A DNA stretch of 6,332 bases from Mariprofundaceae bacterium (lineage in GTDB: Bacteria; Pseudomonadota; Zetaproteobacteria; Mariprofundales; Mariprofundaceae). The stretch's first letter is position 1. Each line of letters opens with the position of its first letter. A program made the translations under genes and the position numbers. Below are positions 1-6,208 of the stretch, one piece after another. Under the pieces are notes generated by a model that saw only the letters and a program-made list of their open reading frames with translations, ran no database searches and was not told where the DNA came from. Location of the stretch: contig JAUZQS010000175.1 of assembly GCA_030950875.1 (NCBI GenBank), positions 1 through 6,332 on the forward strand, in the 5' to 3' direction.

Positions 1-374
1 GATGAAACACTAGAATCAACATCATGCAATACGAGAAAAGGAAGCTTGTATTCAGTCACAAAGTTATTTAAAAGTTTGGCGTTACGATCTACAGATACTG
101 CCACCACTTTTAGCCCTTTAGCCGCGTATTTCTTCGATAACTCCACCATTGAAGGCATTTCTTGACGACACGGTGGGCACCATGTTGCCCAAAAATTCAG
201 TAATATCACATCACCTTTCGGCAATGTTTGGTTATTACCTTGCAAATCAGGCAATGAAAATTCCAAAGCGGCATCACCCACCGCTACTTTCTTTTGTGCT
301 TCGGGTAATCCAAACCACGCCACACCTGCAATCACCGCTACCAAAACGCCCATAAATAACCAACGACCTAACAT
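1..374 (-). CDS. TlpA-family thiol-disulfide oxidoreductase, N-terminal 124 residues (3' end beyond window)
   Basis: Membrane-anchored periplasmic thioredoxin of the TlpA/ResA (redoxin/AhpC-TSA) type. Such proteins usually reduce disulfides outside the cytoplasm, often for cytochrome c maturation or other redox partners; the actual partner cannot be read here. Seen: an uncleaved signal anchor at about residues 4-23 (WLFMGVLVAVIAGVAWFGL), then a 'VGDAALEFSLPDLQG' redoxin entry at about 32-46, then the active site FWATWCPPCR with CPPC at 66-69, followed by EMP and a beta strand GLKVVAVSVD at 87-96. The frame is open to the window edge, so the cis-proline region and C-terminus are missing. Start: ATG at 374 preceded by GGAGG (386-382) with a 7-base spacer. 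It overlaps the upstream glutaredoxin-like gene by 7 bases, so the two are probably co-translated. The family call is firm; the exact subfamily is not. Confidence 0.9.
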   Translation of the reverse strand, partial: MLGRWLFMGVLVAVIAGVAWFGLPEAQKKVAVGDAALEFSLPDLQGNNQTLPKGDVILLNFWATWCPPCRQEMPSMVELSKKYAAKGLKVVAVSVDRNAKLLNNFVTEYKLPFLVLHDVDSSVS

Positions 375-622
375 TCAGCAACCTCCGCTAATAATAGTTC
401 AATATCTTGTTGTTCTATACGGTGCATACACAGCACTTTTTTATTTAATAATAATACAGGTACATCCATGCCATAACGTGCTGCCAAAGCCACATCTTGA
501 TCTACATCTAACACTTCCAAGTAACAGCGCCCCTGCGCTACAAAATTCGCCAATATGCTTTCTGCATCTTCACACAAACAACATGCTTTACGACTCATTA
601 ACTGTAGCACAGGAATTGTCAT
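368..622 (-). CDS. Small glutaredoxin-like protein (DUF836 / Glrx-like family)
   Basis: An 84-residue thioredoxin-fold protein without signal peptide or membrane segment, so cytoplasmic. Seen: beta strand PVLQLMS at 4-10, a CxxC centre C14-C15-L16-C17 followed by an acidic ED and an alpha helix (CLCEDAESIL), a second strand LEVLDVD at 35-41, the cis-proline signature DVPVLLLN at 53-60, and a C-terminal helix. The C-x-L-C-[ED]-x-A layout and short length match the Glrx-like/DUF836 family (glutaredoxin family protein) rather than classical Grx with CPYC. Its substrate is unknown. It is unusually rich in cysteine for its size (C14, C15, C17, C33, C65 and the final residue C84). ATG at 622 lies 7 bases after the stop of the Do protease gene; the ribosome binding site is poor (purine-rich AAGAAA), suggesting translational coupling. 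A gene of this family next to mucD/degQ is a recurring proteobacterial arrangement. Confidence 0.85.
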   Translation of the reverse strand: MTIPVLQLMSRKACCLCEDAESILANFVAQGRCYLEVLDVDQDVALAARYGMDVPVLLLNKKVLCMHRIEQQDIELLLAEVAEC

Positions 623-629
623 TATTATT

Positions 630-2003
630 TCATTTCTTAGGCAGACGAATCAAAGCAAATGCCTGATTACCATGACGGTCTATCAACACCTTTAGGGTAT
701 TACCTGCTTCAACCTTATCCATAATCTCACTAAGGCCCGATACATTCTTAACCAACTGACCATTGACCTTATACAATACATCATCCACTTCAACACCTGC
801 ACGTGCTGCAGGAGAACCTGGCTGCACAGCAAGTACCACAAGACCATGCTGCACTCGCACATTGAACTTCTTACGCGTATCTTTATTCAGTTTAGCCAAA
901 GCCAAACCCAGTGTTATTTTATTTTTCTTAGCCTCAGCACTAGCCACTTCGTCATTATCCATTTCCTCAACAATCACAGGAACGTTCAAATGTTTACCTT
1001 CGCGAATCAAACCTACAATAACTTTATCTCCAGGATGATGGCGGGCAATACGAATTGGCAAATCATGCGACTTTTTAATCTTATCCCCATCAATAGAAAC
1101 AATGACATCTCCAGCTTGAATGCCGGCTTTATCTGCTGCCGAACCTGACTGTACCTGTGGCACCAATGCACCACTTTTATCTTTTAGTCCCAAGGCTTTC
1201 ATAGTCTCTTGATCAACATCGCGAATCATCACACCCAAACGCGCACGTTGAACATGCCCTGTTTTACGTAATTCTTCAAAAACCGAATGTGCCAAGTTAA
1301 TAGGAATGGCAAAACCGATACCATTATTTCCACCACTACGTGAATAAATCGCAGTATTAATCCCTACAATTTCACCTTTCGTATTAAATAATGGTCCACC
1401 CGAATTACCGGGGTTAATCGCAGCATCAGTCTGAATAAAGTCATCATAAGGACCTGATCCAATCACACGTCCACGCGCAGAAACGATGCCGGCAGTGACA
1501 GTTTGCTCTAGACCAAAAGGATTGCCAATTGCAACCACCCAATCACCCACTCGCAACTTATCAGAATCGGCTAATATTACAGCCTGTAAACCTTTGGCTT
1601 TAATTTTAAGCAATGCCACATCTAATTTCACATCTCTACCAATCAACGTTGCATCATACTCTTTGCCATCACTGGTTTTCACAACAATCTTATCCGCCCC
1701 ATCAATCACATGATTGTTGGTAACAACATAACCCTTGCTTGAAAGAATAAACCCCGTTCCCAAAGCATGGCGTTCCTGCTCAGGTATTTGACCCAAAAAA
1801 TCATGGAAAAATTGATTAAACGGCGAATGGCCACCTGGCAATTGAGGCATCACTTGGCGCGCACTCACCATCTGTGTTGTACTAATATTCACTACAGTAT
1901 TACGCTGCTCAGCAACCAAATCTGCAAAACTATCTGGCATTGCCTGTGCTGTTTGCAAAAAAAACAACATCATTATTCCGATAATCAGTCGGGAAATTCT
2001 CAA
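630..2003 (-). CDS. Periplasmic Do-family serine endoprotease/chaperone, DegQ/MucD type
   Basis: Trypsin-like HtrA protease with two PDZ domains that cleaves or holds misfolded periplasmic proteins, forming trimers and larger cages in characterised relatives. Numbering from the TTG at 2003 gives 457 residues. Seen: signal peptide MRISR + hydrophobic core + TAQA, likely cleaved after A21; catalytic triad H98 (TNNHV), D128 (KLDVALLK) and S201 (NPGNSGGP), all intact; PDZ1 at about 255-343 (ARLGVMI, GSAADKAGIQAGDVI) and PDZ2 at about 363-453 (GLVVLAVQPGSPAARAGVEVDDVL). The LA loop is short and lacks the long cysteine-bearing insert of E. coli DegP, hence DegQ/MucD-like. Start: an upstream in-frame TTG at 2024 exists, but AAGGAG (2015-2010) sits 6 bases before the TTG at 2003 and gives a normal short signal peptide. 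The gene follows rnfH by 95 bases with its own candidate promoter and leads into the glutaredoxin-like and tlpA genes. Which Do paralogue name applies cannot be decided from one gene. Confidence 0.95.
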   Translation of the reverse strand: MRISRLIIGIMMLFFLQTAQAMPDSFADLVAEQRNTVVNISTTQMVSARQVMPQLPGGHSPFNQFFHDFLGQIPEQERHALGTGFILSSKGYVVTNNHVIDGADKIVVKTSDGKEYDATLIGRDVKLDVALLKIKAKGLQAVILADSDKLRVGDWVVAIGNPFGLEQTVTAGIVSARGRVIGSGPYDDFIQTDAAINPGNSGGPLFNTKGEIVGINTAIYSRSGGNNGIGFAIPINLAHSVFEELRKTGHVQRARLGVMIRDVDQETMKALGLKDKSGALVPQVQSGSAADKAGIQAGDVIVSIDGDKIKKSHDLPIRIARHHPGDKVIVGLIREGKHLNVPVIVEEMDNDEVASAEAKKNKITLGLALAKLNKDTRKKFNVRVQHGLVVLAVQPGSPAARAGVEVDDVLYKVNGQLVKNVSGLSEIMDKVEAGNTLKVLIDRHGNQAFALIRLPKK

Positions 2004-2015
2004 GTTAAACTCCTT
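2004..2015 (-). promoter_or_regulatory. Ribosome binding site deciding the TTG start of the Do protease gene
   Basis: AAGGAG at 2015-2010 followed by a 6-base spacer to TTG at 2003. The upstream in-frame TTG at 2024 has no such site and would place seven extra residues before the signal peptide. Confidence 0.75.
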
Positions 2016-2041
2016 TTTATTCAATTTAATGACTCACATCC

Positions 2042-2070
2042 ATCATGAAAGCCTTATATTGAAGGCTCAA
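2042..2070 (-). promoter_or_regulatory. Candidate sigma-70 type promoter for the Do protease / glutaredoxin-like / tlpA genes
   Basis: On the minus strand TTGAGC (2070-2065, four of six matches to TTGACA), a 17-base spacer, then CATGAT (2047-2042, four of six matches to TATAAT). It lies in the only sizeable gap between genes, 40 to 65 bases upstream of the TTG start. I found no good match to the sigma-E pattern (GGAACTT with a TCTGA-like -10) on the minus strand, although relatives of this gene are often sigma-E controlled. Prediction by eye only. Confidence 0.35.
2050..2067 (-). other. Short hairpin in the rnfH-protease intergenic region
   Basis: AGCCTT (2067-2062) and AAGGCT (2055-2050) form a perfect 6-bp stem with a 6-base loop, extendable by one G-U pair. 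No run of T follows on the minus strand, so it is not a convincing intrinsic terminator; it may slow transcription or protect the 3' end of the upstream transcript. It lies inside the spacer of the candidate promoter. Confidence 0.4.
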
Positions 2071-2098
2071 AGATGAAAATATTATGAAAATAGAACTT

Positions 2099-2410
2099 TT
2101 AGTTCTCAATTTCTGTGCGTTTCTCTTTTTTAGCACGAATTCGAGCTTTTTTATCATCCATAGCGTGGGCATCACGTGGCTTTCGTGGCAACGAGCGATA
2201 AATCTCTACCCGGTCACCATCACGCAAGGTTTGATTAAGTTTGGCAAGCTTGGCAAACACACCTACTTTATGAACAGATAAATCAATCTCTGGGAAACGC
2301 TCCAGCACATGGCTCATCTTAATGGCATCTTCCACTGTAATCGAATCTGCAACATCCAACGCTTCCAAATACTGCTCCTGAGGCAGCGCATAAATCACAC
2401 TTACTTTCAT
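2099..2410 (-). CDS. rnfH: RnfH family protein (UPF0125, also called RatB), ubiquitin-like fold
   Basis: Small (103-residue) cytoplasmic beta-grasp protein. The name comes from its place in some rnf clusters; the molecular role is not settled, and an antitoxin role for RatB towards RatA has not been shown to my knowledge. Seen: strand MKVSVIYALPQEQYLEALDV (1-20), a VEDAI helix at 26-30 and 'GVFAKLAKLNQTLRDGDRVEIYRSL' style core at 50-74, the hallmark of the family, then KPRDA (77-81) and a highly charged lysine/arginine tail (87-99) that is probably disordered. Length fits the family. The ATG at 2410 overlaps the ratA stop by four bases (ATGA), so translation is likely coupled; no strong ribosome binding site is visible. 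The ratA-rnfH pairing is common in proteobacteria and supports the call. It is the last gene of the upstream cluster before a 95-base gap. Confidence 0.92.
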   Translation of the reverse strand: MKVSVIYALPQEQYLEALDVADSITVEDAIKMSHVLERFPEIDLSVHKVGVFAKLAKLNQTLRDGDRVEIYRSLPRKPRDAHAMDDKKARIRAKKEKRTEIEN

Positions 2411-2838
2411 TTCGTCAACTCACAGGCACGTTTTTCAAAGGCATGCACCATGGATTTACATGCTGTCGTAAAAATAGGGGTTGCAACAATACCCAACAAA
2501 GCACTTTTAAAGTCAAATTCAATCGAAAAGTGAACCTTACAAGAAACATCGCTCAACTGTTCAAAACTCCAGAAACTTTCCAAAAATTTAAACGGTCCAT
2601 CCAACAAACGTACCTCAATACATTCATTCGCAACATAGCGATCAACCGTTGTGAAATTCTGCTTCATGCCTGCAAAATCTGCTACCAATTCGGCTGTAAG
2701 CTCACCCTGCACATCACTTAAAACACTGGCTGCAGCCACCCATGGCAAAAAATCAGGGTAACGCTCAATATCCATAACAACATCAAACATTGCCTTTGCT
2801 GAACATGCTAATACCCGCGTTTCTTCAAAACTATGCAT
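2407..2838 (-). CDS. ratA: RatA / Coq10-like START-domain protein
   Basis: A 143-residue cytoplasmic single-domain protein of the SRPBCC/START fold (polyketide cyclase/dehydrase, Coq10 type). The fold binds hydrophobic ligands; Coq10 relatives bind ubiquinone, while E. coli RatA was reported to block 70S ribosome formation by binding 50S. Which role holds here cannot be told. Seen: strand FEETRVLACSAKAMFDVVMDIERYP with the signature YPDFLPW at 27-33, the central strands ending in LLDGPFKFLESFWSFEQL at 78-95, and the long C-terminal helix from about 117 to 140 (ATPIF...SMVHAFEKRA) that closes the cavity. No signal peptide. The ATG at 2838 overlaps the der stop by one base (TAATG), and its own stop overlaps rnfH by four, so it is embedded in the operon. 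Length is close to the E. coli protein. Confidence 0.92.
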   Translation of the reverse strand: MHSFEETRVLACSAKAMFDVVMDIERYPDFLPWVAAASVLSDVQGELTAELVADFAGMKQNFTTVDRYVANECIEVRLLDGPFKFLESFWSFEQLSDVSCKVHFSIEFDFKSALLGIVATPIFTTACKSMVHAFEKRACELTK

Positions 2839-4259
2839 TAACGTTTACTTGGCTTAGCGCGTTTTGTTTTACTACTCTTAGAAGCATACGGATTTTCTTC
2901 TTGTTTATTGGCACTACCCGAGCCTGCATAGGGGTTGTCACTGGATGTGAAGGTAAAACGCACTGGTACGCCTGGAAGCTTAAAACGCTTACGAAAAGAC
3001 TGTTCTAAATAACGCAAATAGGATGCTTTAATACTGCCTGGGCGATTACAAAACACTTTTAAACGTGGTGGTTTTTCCCCCACTTGTGAAATATATTTTA
3101 AGCGTACAATGGACTTGCCATGATCACTGGGCGCACGTTGCTGATCCTGAGCTTGGCTCATCCAACGATTTAATTCGCCAGTTCCTATCGTAAATGCATT
3201 GCGTTTTGATGCTGCAACGGCTTCTTTCAACAACGCTTTGGTACCCTTAACCTTTTTTGCACTCATCCGGAAAACAGGAACATCCGCCAAGCCACGCATA
3301 CGGTAATTCAAGCGCTCCGCATAATGATTCCATTCTGCATCATCCAATAAATCAAGCTTATTTACCGCCACAACCAATGCACAGCCTTCTTCATGAGCTA
3401 GCGTCATCAAACGCATATCCTGCTCAACAATGCCTTCGGAGCCATCCAGCACCAACACCGCAGTATCAGCACGCCGAAATGCTTGCACAGCTTTCACACG
3501 CGCTACAAATTCAATCACATCGGATATACGACCATGTTTGCGTTGCCCTGCTGTATCCACCAAACGCACAACATCATTGTTATCAAAAGCACCATAGGGC
3601 ATGTCTATATCAATGGCATCACGTGTGGTTCCTGCAATCGGACTAACAACCATACGATCATAACCCAACCAAGCATTAATCAAGGTTGACTTACCAACAT
3701 TGGGACGACCAATGACCGCAATACGAGCCAATGGCTCAACATCTTGACCCGCAATTGCACCAAAATCAGGCAATACGGACGCTAAATGTTCAACCAACTC
3801 TCGAACGCCATGCCCATGCATGGCCGATACAGGTTGTGGATCACCCAAACCCAGTGAGAAAAAATCCATTTCAGCATCAGGGTTTTCAGCCTTATTCACG
3901 ACCAAAACAACATCCAATGATGCACGGCGCAATTTATCAGCAATACCAGCATCCACTGATGTTGCGCCGGCTTGCGCATCTACCGTAAAAATAACCAAGT
4001 CTGCAATATCCAAAGCAGCTTCTACCTGACTATCAATAGCTGGCTGCATGGTATTATGTGCATCTTCACCAATACCACCCGTATCAACAAGTACAACGGG
4101 GCTATCACCCAACATACATGCCACTTCAAGGCGATCCACCGTCACACCTGGGCGATCACCAACAATAGCTTTTCGCTTACCAACAATACGGTTAAATAAG
4201 GTCGATTTACCTACATTGGGGCGGCCAACAATGGCAATAACTGGTAATCTTTCAGACAT
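2838..4259 (-). CDS. der: Ribosome biogenesis GTPase Der (EngA), tandem GTPase domains
   Basis: Essential GTPase that acts in late 50S subunit maturation in the cytoplasm. At 473 residues it has the normal Der length. Seen in the first G domain: P-loop GRPNVGKS 12-19, switch I PGVTVDR 37-43, DTGG 59-62, NKAE 122-125, SAMHGHG 145-151. In the second: GRPNVGKS 184-191, AGTTRDA 209-215, DTAG 235-238, NKLD 300-303, SAKK 333-336. A KH-like domain follows at about 355-438 (LKYISQVGEKPPRLKVFCNRP, FKLPGVPVRFTF), then a basic, low-complexity tail (about 440-473) rich in S, K and N. Two positions differ from the usual pattern: V41 where PGVTRDR has R, and E125 in place of the NKxD aspartate. The ATG at 4259 lies 15 bases after the bamB stop, with GGGTAGAAG just upstream; the binding site is mediocre. 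The stop overlaps ratA. Confidence 0.98.
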   Translation of the reverse strand: MSERLPVIAIVGRPNVGKSTLFNRIVGKRKAIVGDRPGVTVDRLEVACMLGDSPVVLVDTGGIGEDAHNTMQPAIDSQVEAALDIADLVIFTVDAQAGATSVDAGIADKLRRASLDVVLVVNKAENPDAEMDFFSLGLGDPQPVSAMHGHGVRELVEHLASVLPDFGAIAGQDVEPLARIAVIGRPNVGKSTLINAWLGYDRMVVSPIAGTTRDAIDIDMPYGAFDNNDVVRLVDTAGQRKHGRISDVIEFVARVKAVQAFRRADTAVLVLDGSEGIVEQDMRLMTLAHEEGCALVVAVNKLDLLDDAEWNHYAERLNYRMRGLADVPVFRMSAKKVKGTKALLKEAVAASKRNAFTIGTGELNRWMSQAQDQQRAPSDHGKSIVRLKYISQVGEKPPRLKVFCNRPGSIKASYLRYLEQSFRKRFKLPGVPVRFTFTSSDNPYAGSGSANKQEENPYASKSSKTKRAKPSKR

Positions 4260-4274
4260 ATCTTCTACCCAAAA

Positions 4275-5459
4275 TCAATGTAACAGATACAAGCCGCCCA
4301 AGCTTGTATGCACCAATACACCATCTGGAATCACCACAGGTGCACGATCAATCGAACCCGATATCTCAACACTTGCTTGCACATGCCCCGCTTTATCTAC
4401 GCGAAAAACAGTGCCATCGGCATCTGCCAACCAAAATGAATCATGCCATAACACAGGGCCAACCAACTCAGCATCTGATAATTTCTTATCCCAGAATACA
4501 ACACCCGTACTTCGTTCTATTGCCTGAAATGAACCATCAGAGCCAGCAATATATAAGAATTTTCCATCCACCAAAGGTGCGGATTTTAATGACATATCAT
4601 GCGATGATAATGTACTTCCATCAACAGCACTCAAGGCAAAGACCTCACCTTGATAAAAAGAAAATAGCACCAAATCTTTGGCGTCACCACTGCCCCATGT
4701 TAATTCTGGCATCCACACAGGTATAGCTTGTGGTGCTTTCAAATCAGCCAAATCTGGGGCATCGGTATTCAAAAGCAGTTGCTTTCGCCAAACTAAATCA
4801 CCCGTTTTGGCATCCAGCGCCACTGCATCCCCAGTCGTCAATAATGCATAAATTCGACCATCATGTAATAATGGTGATGCATTCAAATACAAGCCCAAAC
4901 CACCTGTTTGGCTGGAAAAACTCCAGACCTTTTCACCATGCGCATCAATACGATAAATATGATTATCCGTACATTGTACCAAAACATCTTGATCGACAAT
5001 GATCGGCATACCTGTAACAGGTGAGGACAAAGGGTACTTCCAAGCAATTTTACCAAGCTTTGCATCTATCGCATATAATTGTGCATCAGTATCACTCAGC
5101 ACAACCAAACCAGAGGCTAGCGTCGCGGCTCCAGAGTCAGAGCCTTCAGACAAAGCAATGCGATATAATTCACCACCAGATAAGTCATACACATGGGCGC
5201 GACCATCACGTCCACCAATCACCAAACGCGCAGCTTCGCCTTGCCCAGTCAATGCAACTTGCCCATAAGCCAAAGGATCCGCTGGTTTACGACCATCCAC
5301 ATCAACCGACCATACTATCTCAATCGACTTGGAAACAAGCTCTGTGTCTATAGTGGCAAGCTTGTCGCCAGCCCACCAAGAGCAAGATGACAGACCCGCA
5401 GAGGCTAGGATACATACCGCAACACGCATCATACGTGACGAATATTTGGACATAGGCAT
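4275..5459 (-). CDS. bamB: Outer membrane protein assembly factor BamB (PQQ-like beta-propeller lipoprotein)
   Basis: Lipoprotein subunit of the BAM complex that supports BamA in inserting beta-barrel proteins into the outer membrane. At 394 residues it matches the usual length of about 390. Seen: lipoprotein signal with basic N-terminus (R9, R12), hydrophobic stretch 13-23 and lipobox LSSC with acylated C26; the next residue is Ser, not Asp, consistent with transport to the outer membrane. Repeated propeller blade motifs of the type 'hYAxDAxxGxxxW' occur at about 88-100, 128-140 (LYAIDAKLGKIAW), 168-180 (IYRIDAHGEKVWS), 212-224 (AVALDAKTGDLVW), 273-284, 311-323 and 351-363, closing with GGLYLLH at 388-394; this suggests the expected eight blades. 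The ATG at 5459 lies three bases after the stop of the YfgM-like gene; an ATG two codons further on is possible. The ribosome binding site is weak, fitting coupling. The yfgM-bamB-der order supports the assignment. Confidence 0.95.
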   Translation of the reverse strand: MPMSKYSSRMMRVAVCILASAGLSSCSWWAGDKLATIDTELVSKSIEIVWSVDVDGRKPADPLAYGQVALTGQGEAARLVIGGRDGRAHVYDLSGGELYRIALSEGSDSGAATLASGLVVLSDTDAQLYAIDAKLGKIAWKYPLSSPVTGMPIIVDQDVLVQCTDNHIYRIDAHGEKVWSFSSQTGGLGLYLNASPLLHDGRIYALLTTGDAVALDAKTGDLVWRKQLLLNTDAPDLADLKAPQAIPVWMPELTWGSGDAKDLVLFSFYQGEVFALSAVDGSTLSSHDMSLKSAPLVDGKFLYIAGSDGSFQAIERSTGVVFWDKKLSDAELVGPVLWHDSFWLADADGTVFRVDKAGHVQASVEISGSIDRAPVVIPDGVLVHTSLGGLYLLH

Positions 5460-5462
5460 CAG

Positions 5463-6128
5463 TTACGAACCAGCCTTTGCCAATTTCGTTTCTATGTCAG
5501 CTTTCAACACAGCATCGTTGGATATCGCGTCCAAAGCTTTTTGCAAGTATTCTTTCTGAGCTTCACCCGTAGATACTTCAGCCAATAAAGAATAGCGAAG
5601 CTGCTGATATTGCTCTCCTACGGGCTCTTGCAACAACGTCTTACTTTCATCCACTTTACCCTGCGTAATAAAAAACTCGGCCAAGTCCAAGCCTGCCTGC
5701 CAGCGAAATTCAGGTGTTGCATCCGCGTTTTCAATCACGGCACGAAGGTTTTTTTCCGTATCAACTAAAGGAGCCAAACGAATATGCGCTAAAATACCAT
5801 AACCAGTAGCCGCATAATCTTTTACAACAGCTTCCAATAAAGCCTCACGCTGCGTGTCATCCACAACAGCCAAAGCTTGAAAATACATCATGGCAGCAGA
5901 TTCTTTGTAAGTTTTTTGTTTTTCAGACCATAGTCCAACACCCGCCATTGCCAACAACAAAACCACCGCTCCAACAATCAATTGCTGCTGATTCTTTTCA
6001 AACCAATTAGTTATTTTAGCTGAACGCATATCACGTTTAAGCTCTTCCATTTCTGTGCCTAGTTGTGCATCCAAGGGTGCATCTTCTTGCATGGGTTCTT
6101 CAGCTTGGTTCTTGTTTTTTTGAATCAC
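5463..6128 (-). CDS. YfgM-like membrane-anchored TPR-like protein (ancillary Sec translocon factor)
   Basis: Inner-membrane protein with a cytoplasmic N-terminus, one membrane helix and a periplasmic TPR-like domain. YfgM binds SecYEG with PpiD and takes part in periplasmic chaperone work. Numbering from the GTG at 6128 gives 221 residues. Seen: charged, acidic N-terminus (about 1-47), membrane helix at about 48-67 (QQLIVGAVVLLLAMAGVGLW), then a helical region with AMMYFQALAVVDDTQ, YAATGYGILAHIRLAPL and LDLAEFFITQGKVDESKTLL, the amphipathic A-rich pattern of the TPR_21 / YfgM domain. The order with bamB and der supports the call. Start is uncertain: the frame is open to a TTG at 6194, but AAGGTGAT (6140-6133) lies just before the GTG at 6128; ATG at 6143 has no ribosome binding site, and ATG at 6092 has only GAAGA. 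The N-terminus is longer than in E. coli YfgM. hisS, the usual upstream neighbour in enteric bacteria, is not adjacent. Confidence 0.82.
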   Translation of the reverse strand: MIQKNKNQAEEPMQEDAPLDAQLGTEMEELKRDMRSAKITNWFEKNQQQLIVGAVVLLLAMAGVGLWSEKQKTYKESAAMMYFQALAVVDDTQREALLEAVVKDYAATGYGILAHIRLAPLVDTEKNLRAVIENADATPEFRWQAGLDLAEFFITQGKVDESKTLLQEPVGEQYQQLRYSLLAEVSTGEAQKEYLQKALDAISNDAVLKADIETKLAKAGS

Positions 6129-6140
6129 GTGTATCACCTT
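6129..6140 (-). promoter_or_regulatory. Ribosome binding site favouring the GTG start of the YfgM-like gene
   Basis: AAGGTG at 6140-6135, continuing as AAGGTGAT, matches seven consecutive bases of the full Shine-Dalgarno consensus (AGGTGAT). The spacer from AAGGTG to GTG is six bases. No comparable site precedes the ATG at 6143 or the TTG at 6194. Confidence 0.6.
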
Positions 6141-6143
6141 CAT

Positions 6144-6149
6144 ATTATA
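6144..6149 (-). promoter_or_regulatory. Perfect TATAAT -10 candidate close to the start of the YfgM-like gene
   Basis: TATAAT at 6149-6144 on the minus strand. The hexamer at 17 bases upstream (TTATTC) is a poor -35. If used, transcription would begin near 6137 and cut into the ribosome binding site for the GTG at 6128, which would favour the ATG at 6092 instead. This makes it an alternative rather than the preferred promoter. Confidence 0.25.
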
Positions 6150-6161
6150 TGTATCTACATA
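6148..6161. repeat. Perfect inverted repeat TATGTA-N2-TACATA
   Basis: Arms 6148-6153 and 6156-6161 are exact reverse complements with a two-base centre. It overlaps the upstream edge of the TATAAT hexamer, where a repressor operator could sit. AT-rich palindromes this short can arise by chance. Confidence 0.4.
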
Positions 6162-6180
6162 GGATCGAATAAGCTGCTGC

Positions 6181-6208
6181 AAGCTAGGGGGCAATGAGCC
6201 CGTGTCAA
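6181..6208 (-). promoter_or_regulatory. Candidate promoter TTGACA-16-TAGCTT for the yfgM-bamB-der-ratA-rnfH cluster
   Basis: A perfect -35 TTGACA at 6208-6203, a 16-base spacer and TAGCTT at 6186-6181, which keeps the first, second and last bases of TATAAT. Transcription would start near 6175, leaving a leader of about 45 bases before the GTG at 6128, in which the AAGGTGAT binding site is intact. Prediction by eye only. Confidence 0.4.

Noticed and set aside
2093..2115. GAACTT followed by TCTG, like a sigma-E promoter
   Set aside because: It is on the plus strand, pointing into rnfH antisense, with a spacing of about 13 bases rather than the expected 16 or so.
2407..2838. RatA with RnfH as a toxin-antitoxin system
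   Set aside because: The RatA/RatB naming suggests one, but both are conserved housekeeping-type proteins here, embedded in a core operon, and RnfH has not been shown to neutralise RatA as far as I know.
3257..3646. Plus-strand open frame of 129 codons inside der
   Set aside because: Antisense to conserved Der motifs; composition rich in H, Q and P with no domain or credible ribosome binding site.
3671..4232. Near-repeat of the GRPNVGKSTL coding stretch at two places
   Set aside because: This is the normal tandem GTPase duplication of Der, not a separate repeat element.
4048..4527. Plus-strand open frame of 159 codons across the der-bamB junction
   Set aside because: It lies opposite two well-supported genes; its translation is rich in T, S, P and N with no recognisable domain, as expected of an antisense shadow.
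4304..4726. Plus-strand open frame of 140 codons inside bamB
   Set aside because: Opposite the intact BamB propeller repeats; low-complexity H/Q/P-rich translation.
4883..5065. Minus-strand 60-codon frame within bamB in another reading frame
   Set aside because: Fully contained in bamB, with no motif or start signal; a chance frame.
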